Shown here in pieces: positions 59,801 to 64,000 of a stretch of DNA of 64,000 nt. Where the stretch lies: contig NC_133167.1 of assembly GCF_040802235.1 (NCBI RefSeq), forward strand, positions 17,653,501 to 17,717,500, given 5' to 3'. The stretch is from Manis javanica (Eukaryota > Chordata > Mammalia > Pholidota > Manidae). The notes below the pieces were generated by a model. The model saw only the letters and a list, made by a program, of their open reading frames with translations, had not been told where the DNA came from and searched no databases. Position numbers and translations under genes: made by a program. Numbering within the stretch: the first letter of the stretch is position 1; each line of letters opens with the position of its first letter.

Positions 59801-62800
59801 CAGGCTTGCAGGTTGGGGCAGAGTAGGACTGAGACAACTGGGCTTTAGGGCTTCCTGACGGCCTCCCCAGACAGGCCTTAAACTGAACTCCAACCCCCTT
59901 CCTGCTCCTCCTGGCCTGGGTTGCTGCAGTTGACATTGGGTTAGGCGCCCTCCCTGGAATGTCCGTTACAGATATTATCTGGAAGACCGCCAGCCAGGGG
60001 CTGAGATGGCCAAACAGTGGAGATGAGACCTCAGAATGGAGGGGACTTCTCTGCCTCTCCTTGTTCAATGAGGGACACTGAGTTAGGTCCATAGCTGGGC
60101 AGTGCTATTCCCCGCTAACCCCAACAGCTCCTGGAACCCAGACCTTGCTGCCTAGTCTGGCCACCTTGGGGCACTGCCACCCACTCCTGGCTCCACCACC
60201 CTCTCTGTTCTCTCCACTTCTGCCCTCCTGCCTCCTGCCATCTCTCTGTCTGTTTATCTCTTTGAGTTTTGAGACCATCTCAAACTTTAGAAAAGTTGCA
60301 GGTACAGTGCAAATAACTTATTATTCCCTGAGTTATGAGAGTAAGTTGCTGACACAATGCCCCACCATCCCTAAATACTTTTCTGGTTTTTCTATAAGGA
60401 CTTTCTCCTACCTAACCCAGCACCACCACCAGAGTCAGGAAGTCAACACTGATGCATTAGCACCATTTCATCTTCAGGCCCCACTGAGGTTTGTCCAGTT
60501 GCCCCAGTGATGTCTTTGGTGGGCATGGAAAGAGTCCAGTTCAGAATCAGCCACCGCATGTGGTTGTCATGTCTGTTTAGTCTCCCCCAGGCTGGAAATC
60601 TCCACCATTTTTCCTTGACTTTCATGACCTTGTGGCTTTGAAGATGACACGCCATCTAATTGGTAGACTGTCCCTCAGTTTGGGTCCGTCTGCTGTTTCT
60701 TCATGATTAGATTCAGCTTGTGCTCTTTGGCAGGAATGTCACAGAAGCAATGTCTTGTTCTTGATGCATCTGCCTGTGGTGCACGATTTCCGTTCATCCA
60801 ATTACTGGTGATGTTAACTTTGATCACTTGATTAAAGTGGAATCTGCCAAGAAAAGTTACTTTTTCCCCCTTTGTAATTTATGAGCATGATGTGGGGAGG
60901 TGCTTTGAGACTTGTAAATTTTCTATTACTCATCAAACTTACAATTTATTCACTTATGTCACAAACAAGTATGGGCTCATTGAAACCATTGCCATCACTA
61001 TGTATTTTGATACTAAGATCATCCCAGATTTAGCCTTTGGGGGCCCCTTCAAGCTGGCTCCTGTGCCTTTTTGTCTGTCTGTCCCCCTTTGGTTCTCTGG
61101 TTCCCTTTATAGTCTCTGTGTGTTTCTGTCTGATCTTTCTCATTCTCTGTGTGCACTTGTTCATCTCTGTCTTTGTCTCTGCCTTTATCTTGGTCTTTTT
61201 TACCTCTTTGACTCTCTGTTGCTTTTCTCTGTCTTTCCTTTTGTCTCTGGTTTCTGACTCTCTCTACCCTTCTTCCCCTCTCTTTCTCTCTGGCTTTCTG
61301 TTTTTTCTCTCTGTGTCTCTCATGGCCCAATCTTTTTTCCCCAGGTCTCACCACTACAGTGTCTTCAGACAGGAGTCCTGGACACACTGCGTTTGTAGGG
61401 CACTGCTGCCCTTCCTCCTCAGTTGGGAGGCTCTGGGGCAAGGCACAAGGAAGGGCACTTGGAGAGACTTCTCTCTGCAGGGTCTGTGATCATGCCTCTG
61501 TGCATCCATGTGTGTACAGAGGGATGTCAGAAAACTCTGTGACTGTGAGAGGGGAAGCAGCGTGCTGCCCATGTGTGTGTACTGCTGGCTTCTGCTGCTG
61601 GAGCCAGGCAACCAAAACAGGTAGACACCAGGATGAGTGCCTTGGGCAGGGACGACTTCCCTGGGGAGTGCTCTGAATGGGGAAGAGAAGGGTGCTGCCC
61701 CAGCACGGGCCAGGGCTGGGGGCTGCAGGTGGGAGGAGGGGGTCCTAAGCAGTGTGGCTGCAGGGCTTTGTGCCTCACAGTGTGTTCCCATACATGGTCA
61801 CCAAGGACAGACTGTTGGAGCATGAGGGGTGTGGTGTCCAACCTCACAGTGTCCAGAGGGGAAACCTGAAGCTTGCGGTAGTAGTGGGCTGGTGACTGGC
61901 CCGGGGGCTCATGGCGGGTCAGACACAGAGAAGACTTGGACTGTCAGCCTGCCTCTCATCTCGTGTTATGGTGGTAGAGTTTTATTTATTTTTATTTTTT
62001 AAAAATTGAAATATAGCTAGTGTACAGTATTGTGTTGGTTTTAGATGTACAACATAGTGACCTGACAATTACATACATGACTATATTCTCACCACAGCAA
62101 GTGTAGTTGCCATCTGTCAACATTAAAGATACTACAATATTATTGACTGTATTTTCTATGCTGTACTTTCATCCCCTTGAGTAATTTATTTTACAACTGG
62201 ATGTTTGTAACTCTTTATTCCCTTCATCTATTTCTATGATGGTGTAATTTTAAAAAAGGATTTTTTAGCATATCGATATTTTCATAATGCAAAAAAGAGA
62301 ACATGAAATTAAAGAAGGAAAAAGCCGTCTGGGTAGGGTAGGGGGTGGTAATGAGGTGAGGGAAAGAACTGAGGGACGTGGTGTTCTGGGGACAGGGGAA
62401 CAGTTAAGGGCCATCAGTGGCGGAACAGATAAATGCGTCTGCTGCACTCACTGTGGAGTATTCAACAGCAACGAGAAGGCGACACCGCTGTTCTGCACAG
62501 CGCCAGGGATGAATCTCGCAGACTAATGCTGAGTGAAAGAAGCCAGACACAAGCTACATACTGATTACTTCCATTCATATGAAGTTTAAAAACCTGGCAA
62601 AATGTATCTTTAGTGATAGAAGTGACGATACTATTTACTATGGGGGGTATTGACTGGGACGGCCACAAGGGAGCCTTCTGGCGTCTGGTAATGTGGGGCA
62701 TACGTGTGTAAAATTGTATGGAACAATTCATGTCAGGGTAGTGAACTTTGCTAATGAAGCCAACACAAAGAAAAAGTGATGAAGAAACCATGGAGGGACT

Positions 62801-63179
62801 TGTGATCCCCAGATGCTGGGGTCTCCAGTTGTTGTTTGGGCCCCAGTATGCTGACCCACCTCAGTCTGGGAGTCTGGGTTGCACCCACAGCTGTCTCTTT
62901 CCCTAGGAACCTCCTCCCAGAAATGGCCTCAGGCCTTTTGCACCTGAAGGGGCCCCTTGCCTCTCCTTCTCCCCAGTCTTTGCTTACTTCTCCCCAGGCC
63001 CCTGACTTCTGCCCCAGGGCCCCAGGCTTCTGCCTAGGCCTGACCTCTGTCTCTCCTCCCACAGCCAGAGGATCTGGAGGCCCCCAAGACTCACCGCTTC
63101 AAGGTGAAGACCTTCAAGAAGGTGAAGCCCTGTGGTATCTGCCGACAGGTCATCACTCGGGAGGGTTGCACCTGCAAAG
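20623..63179 (+). CDS. TNS1: TNS1 (tensin 1), 5' part: alternative first exons and C1-domain exon; continues beyond the window
   Basis: The exon 63065-63179 ([20 protein letters not shown], then [18 protein letters not shown]) is the N-terminal C1 domain of long tensin 1 as I remember it. Three upstream exons can splice to it in frame: 20623-20778, 44004-44099 and 51335-51367. Tensin 1 is a focal-adhesion adaptor linking integrin tails and actin; its PTEN-like, SH2 and PTB parts lie past the right edge. RUFY4 and TNS1 are also divergent neighbours on human 2q35, which supports both calls. The 5' intron spans about 42 kb from the most distal first exon. Use of each first exon is inferred from open frame, donor and phase, not from transcripts. 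Confidence 0.92.
23609..23645 (+). repeat. (CT)n microsatellite
   Basis: TTTCTCTCTCT run with one GT interruption. Confidence 0.95.
23783..23836 (+). repeat. (CA)n microsatellite
   Basis: About 27 CA units with one AAAC interruption near the right end. Probably length-polymorphic. Confidence 0.95.
24105..24275 (-). mobile_element. L1 3' end fragment, antisense
   Basis: TTCTGTTGAGATATAATTGATATAAACATTGTAAGTTTAAGG is the reverse complement of an L1 3' UTR common in laurasiatherian mammals. Confidence 0.75.
24290..24680 (-). repeat. LINE2 copy, antisense
   Basis: CAACAAGCATTCCTGAGCATCCCCTGTAAGCCAG, GGAGAGAATAAACTGCAAACAAC and GGAGCTGAAGTGCAAGC follow the antisense LINE2 3' pattern. Diverged. 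Confidence 0.65.
25000..25440 (-). mobile_element. L1 fragment, antisense
   Basis: TTATAAATGGAGTACATCATATGTG, GGCATTTGGGTGTTTCTAGTTTGGGGCTATTTCGAACAGTACTGCTGTGAACATTT matches the reverse complement of the L1 3' part. Confidence 0.8.
32360..32467 (+). promoter_or_regulatory. Candidate muscle-type enhancer motifs
   Basis: A perfect MEF2 consensus site CTAAAAATAG at 32458-32467, preceded within about 100 bases by the E-box CAGCTG (in ACACAGCTGTGA) and a MEF2-like CTATTTCTAC. The block is not obviously a repeat. TNS1 is strongly expressed in muscle tissues. Function is inferred from motifs only. Confidence 0.35.
34545..34740 (+). repeat. CR1/L3-like LINE 3' fragment
   Basis: GTCAGCCATTAGGAAGCACTTCCCAGCCAGCCAGGCTGTGAAGCC followed by GGGGCCTCCCCATTAGGAGAAGTTTAAGGC resembles the mammalian L3/CR1 3' end. 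Diverged. Confidence 0.55.
37734..37789 (+). repeat. Dispersed short direct duplicate 2, copy a
   Basis: 54 of 56 bases match 39115-39170 in the same orientation (core GAATGGGGGGGCCTTCATCC). Flanks are unrelated. Confidence 0.95.
39115..39235 (+). repeat. Duplicate 2, copy b, running into a MIR
   Basis: The first 56 bases (39115-39170) pair with 37734-37789. From about 39145 the sequence reads as MIR (TTCTGACACTG.TACTTTGTAGCTGTGTGACC), so the shared segment crosses the MIR boundary. Confidence 0.8.
39500..39850 (-). repeat. LINE2 copy, antisense
   Basis: GACCACATGCCGGGCACTGTGCTAGGTTCTGGGGGTGCAATGGTGAAGGA and GTGCCAAGTGCTATGAAGAATGAA follow the antisense LINE2 3' end. Confidence 0.75.
43441..43501 (+). 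repeat. Alternating (CG)n/(CA)n tract
   Basis: A run of alternating purine-pyrimidine: CpG-rich CGCGCGCG and CACGCGCA blocks pass into pure CA and then CACTCA units. It lies about 500 bases upstream of first exon B. The sequence type readily adopts Z-DNA. Confidence 0.9.
43510..43990 (+). promoter_or_regulatory. TNS1: GC- and CpG-rich block, candidate promoter for TNS1 first exon B
   Basis: A locally CpG-rich stretch (CCGCCGCCC, GGGGCGGCGTCGCGG, CGGCCCGCGCC) directly precedes the ATG at 44004 in an otherwise CpG-poor intron. No TATA box is seen. The 5' UTR of exon B probably lies in its right part. Confidence 0.6.
44004..44099 (+). CDS. TNS1: TNS1 alternative first coding exon B
   Basis: The ATG at 44004 has A at -3. 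It opens 32 codons: [20 protein letters not shown] then [12 protein letters not shown], before the donor GTAAAA, phase 0. Basic, aromatic and leucine-rich, with Cys at 7, 10, 21 and 28, it looks like a membrane-binding N-terminus rather than a cleaved signal peptide. It joins directly to PEDLEAPK of the C1 exon. Confidence 0.78.
44100..50439 (+). other. TNS1 5' intron, segment between first exons B and C
   Basis: Contains a near-complete MIR at 45055-45295 and a CR1/L3-like fragment near 48755-48900. No further exon is supported. Confidence 0.7.
45055..45295 (+). repeat. MIR SINE, near full length
   Basis: From CTTGCTCTACCATTTACTAGCTGTGGACCTTGGGC to CATCGTAGGTGTTCAGTAAAAATTAGGGATATTATC. Confidence 0.9.
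50440..51334 (+). promoter_or_regulatory. TNS1: Candidate promoter and 5' UTR for TNS1 first exon C
   Basis: A GC-rich block with some CpG (near 50520-50560), an A/G-rich run near 50590-50640, a GC box (GGGGCGG, about 51130) and a purine-rich stretch, leading into the ATG at 51335. The exact start site is not visible. Confidence 0.45.
51335..51367 (+). CDS. TNS1: TNS1 alternative first coding exon C
   Basis: The ATG at 51335 (A at -3) opens 11 codons, [11 protein letters not shown], before the donor GTAGGT, phase 0. It would place two Cys (5 and 8) and hydrophobic residues directly in front of the C1 domain. The exon is very short, so the call depends on the good start context, donor, matching phase and a GC-rich leader. 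Confidence 0.7.
53290..53510 (+). repeat. MIR SINE
   Basis: Runs from GGACTTTGACAGACAGGGCTAGGCTCAAATCCTAG through CCTCAGTTTCTTGATCTGCAAAGTGGGAAGAA to TAGTTGCTTAGTAAGTGC. Confidence 0.85.
53820..54010. other. AT-rich non-repetitive block, candidate conserved element
   Basis: AT-rich in a GC-rich intron, without recognised LINE or SINE text. Carries homeodomain-type cores (TAATTAC-like, ATTAATTGAGG). Could be a diverged repeat I do not recognise. Confidence 0.3.
54575..54800 (+). repeat. MIR SINE, near full length
   Basis: GGGCTTGATTCTGGTCATGCCACCTGGTAGCTGTGTGACCTTAGGCAAGTAACTTC through GTAAGAGCTCAAGAAATGCTAG. Confidence 0.9.
56460..56600 (-). repeat. MIR SINE, antisense
   Basis: GGGAGCACTTACTATGTGCCAGGTGCTATTCCAAATGC and the ACCCATTTAACAGGTTAG segment. 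Confidence 0.8.
60245..61065. mobile_element. L1ME-type 3' region
   Basis: The text order AGAAAAGTTGCAGGTACAGTGCAAATA, TTGTCATGTCTGTTTAGTCTCC, TTTTTCCTTGACTTTCATGACCTT, CTGTCCCTCAGTTTGGGTC, CTGGTGATGTTAACTTTGATCACTTG matches an old mammalian L1ME 3' end. Confidence 0.8.
61075..61340 (+). repeat. Pyrimidine-rich degenerate tract (TCTCTG-type)
   Basis: TCTGTCTG, TCTCTGTG and CTTTCTCT units over about 260 bases. Resembles in composition the tract at 2035-2335 read on the other strand. Confidence 0.85.
61975..62240 (-). mobile_element. L1 3' end fragment, antisense
   Basis: A T-rich start (reverse of an L1 A tail) followed by ATTGAAATATAGCTAGTGTACAGTATTGTGTTGGTTTTAGATGTACAACATAGTGA. Confidence 0.8.
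62270..62790 (+). mobile_element. L1 3' region fragment
   Basis: GTGGAGTATTCAACAGCAACGAG, GATGAATCTCGCAGACTAATGCTGAGTGAAAGAAGCCAGACAC and GTAAAATTGTATGGAACAATTCATG follow the L1 ORF2-end and 3' UTR order; opposite in orientation to the fragment just left of it. Confidence 0.75.
63065..63179 (+). CDS. TNS1: TNS1 exon with first half of the C1 (phorbol-ester/DAG-type) zinc finger
   Basis: The acceptor CCTCCCACAG is followed by 38 codons and one base, then the donor GTGAGT. Metal-ligand spacing is H-x12-C-x2-C-x10-C, the start of a C1 motif; the remaining ligands (C-x2-C partner, His, last Cys) must be in the next exon, outside the window. The segment [18 protein letters not shown] matches human tensin 1 closely. 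The C1 domain is known in tensin 2 and in long tensin 1; whether it binds diacylglycerol here cannot be judged. Confidence 0.97.
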
Positions 63180-64000
63180 GTGAGTACCTGGTCAGGCCGT
63201 GGGGGGTGGGGAGTGAATCTCCATGGGAGTGATATGCCCTGGGACTTGGACTCAGTTTTATAGATGTCCTTAGGGTCCCCACCTGGTGCCTTGTCCTCAT
63301 CTTGGAGAGGATGCTGAGGACACCTGATGGCAAGCATGTGGGTGTGTGTGGATGGCACATGGCAGGCCATGGTTGTATGGGAATGGCATGTAGCTTGTGT
63401 ATGGATGACTGGTATGACATATCTGGATGGCATGAAGAAGGTATATGGATCATATACAGATAGCATGTGCATGGCATGTGGATGGCGTGCAGTCGGGGTG
63501 TGGAGAGCAAGTGGATAGTGTGCTGAAGGTGTGTATTGGGTATGTGGCTGGCCTGTGGAGGGTGTGTGAGTGGGGTGTGGCTGGCCTGTGGAAGGTGCAT
63601 GGGTGGCGTGTGCCTAGCACTGGCTGTTCTGCAAAGAAGCCAAGCCTTGTGGCAGCTTAAGGGTGATACTCAGAGGCTCAAAATCAGACTCAGAGGGAGG
63701 GCCTCCTGGCTGCCTGACATTTAAAGCCACTGTTCCCATGTGCTGCTGGAATGGCCTGGGGTTTGACTGTCACTGCTGCCTGAAGGGGCCTTGTCTTGTC
63801 CCAGGTCACACAGTGAAATCAGCAGGAGGCCCCTGTACCCAGTCTCAGTGACTGACCCCATCACCCATGCATGTGCTCCACTAGATGCCTCCCTCTCCTC
63901 CACCCCTCACTCCCCATCAATTTCCAGGGCCTCTCAGTTCAGTCAGAGTCACTGAGCTTCTCCACAGCCAATGCAGGCTGCTGGCATCTCTCTTCAGGAT
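63180..64000 (+). other. TNS1 intron after the C1 exon
   Basis: The donor GTGAGT at 63180 is followed by intron with a degenerate minisatellite (63326-63615) and otherwise unique sequence to the window edge. No exon seen. Confidence 0.8.
63326..63615 (+). repeat. Degenerate GTG/ATGGCATGT minisatellite
   Basis: Repeated approximate units GTGTGGATGGCATGTGG and GTGTGGCTGGCCTGTGG with drift in length and sequence. The His/Pro-rich minus-strand frame here is an artefact. Confidence 0.75.

Larger units (their letters stand above)
51368..63064 (+). other. TNS1 5' intron, segment from first exon C to the C1 exon
   Basis: About 11.7 kb. Contains MIRs at 53290-53510, 54575-54800 and 56460-56600, antisense LINE2-like text near 57170-57450, a non-repetitive AT-rich block at 53820-54010, an L1ME-type block at 60245-61065, a pyrimidine-rich tract and L1 pieces at 61975-62790. 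No coding exon seen. Confidence 0.75.

Noticed and set aside
63091-63600. 169-residue His/Pro-rich minus-strand frame
   Set aside because: It is the reverse translation of the GTG-rich minisatellite and of the TNS1 exon antisense.
63326-63615. Possible CRISPR-like or structured repeat array
   Set aside because: Units vary in length and sequence with no unique spacers, and the context is mammalian.

Overview
The window is placental-mammal genomic DNA: split genes with GT-AG introns, a CpG-island promoter, and many old LINE1, LINE2, MIR and hAT-type repeats. I see no Alu and no rodent B1/B2 elements, and the L1 3' ends look like those of laurasiatherian mammals. I cannot fix the species.

Two genes lie head to head. 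On the minus strand, positions 1221-18075 hold a complete RUFY4 gene. Eleven coding exons join in frame into 1707 bases (568 residues plus stop), close to the human length I remember (571). The order is an N-terminal RUN domain, a fast-diverging disordered linker encoded by one 639-base exon, a coiled coil, and a C-terminal FYVE-like zinc finger with four CxxC pairs. On the plus strand, from 20623 to beyond the right edge, lies the 5' part of TNS1 (tensin 1). The only shared coding exon inside the window is 63065-63179, the first half of an N-terminal C1 zinc finger. Upstream are three candidate alternative first exons (20623-20778, 44004-44099, 51335-51367). All end in phase 0 before a good donor and all are compatible with the C1 exon.

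Layout: 1-1220 old L1 and the RUFY4 3' end; 1221-18110 RUFY4; 18111-20600 the divergent intergenic region with an octamer and a CTCF-type motif; 20280-20800 CpG island and first TNS1 exon; 20779-63064 the very long TNS1 5' intron with two further promoter/first-exon blocks; 63065-63179 C1 exon; 63180-64000 intron with a decayed minisatellite. Everything else is intronic or intergenic and mostly repeats. I found no tRNA, rRNA, CRISPR array, retroviral gene or extra protein gene.

The most interesting points are: (1) the three TNS1 first exons each give the C1 domain a different short cysteine-bearing N-terminus, the first having a Galpha-i-like myristoylation/palmitoylation signature; (2) a UG-repeat plus a very long polypyrimidine tract sits directly upstream of the frame-neutral RUFY4 exon that starts the zinc finger; (3) an interstitial telomere-type array in a RUFY4 intron is oriented so the transcript would carry UUAGGG-type RNA; (4) two pairs of short, near-identical direct duplicates are separated by 1.4-2.8 kb.
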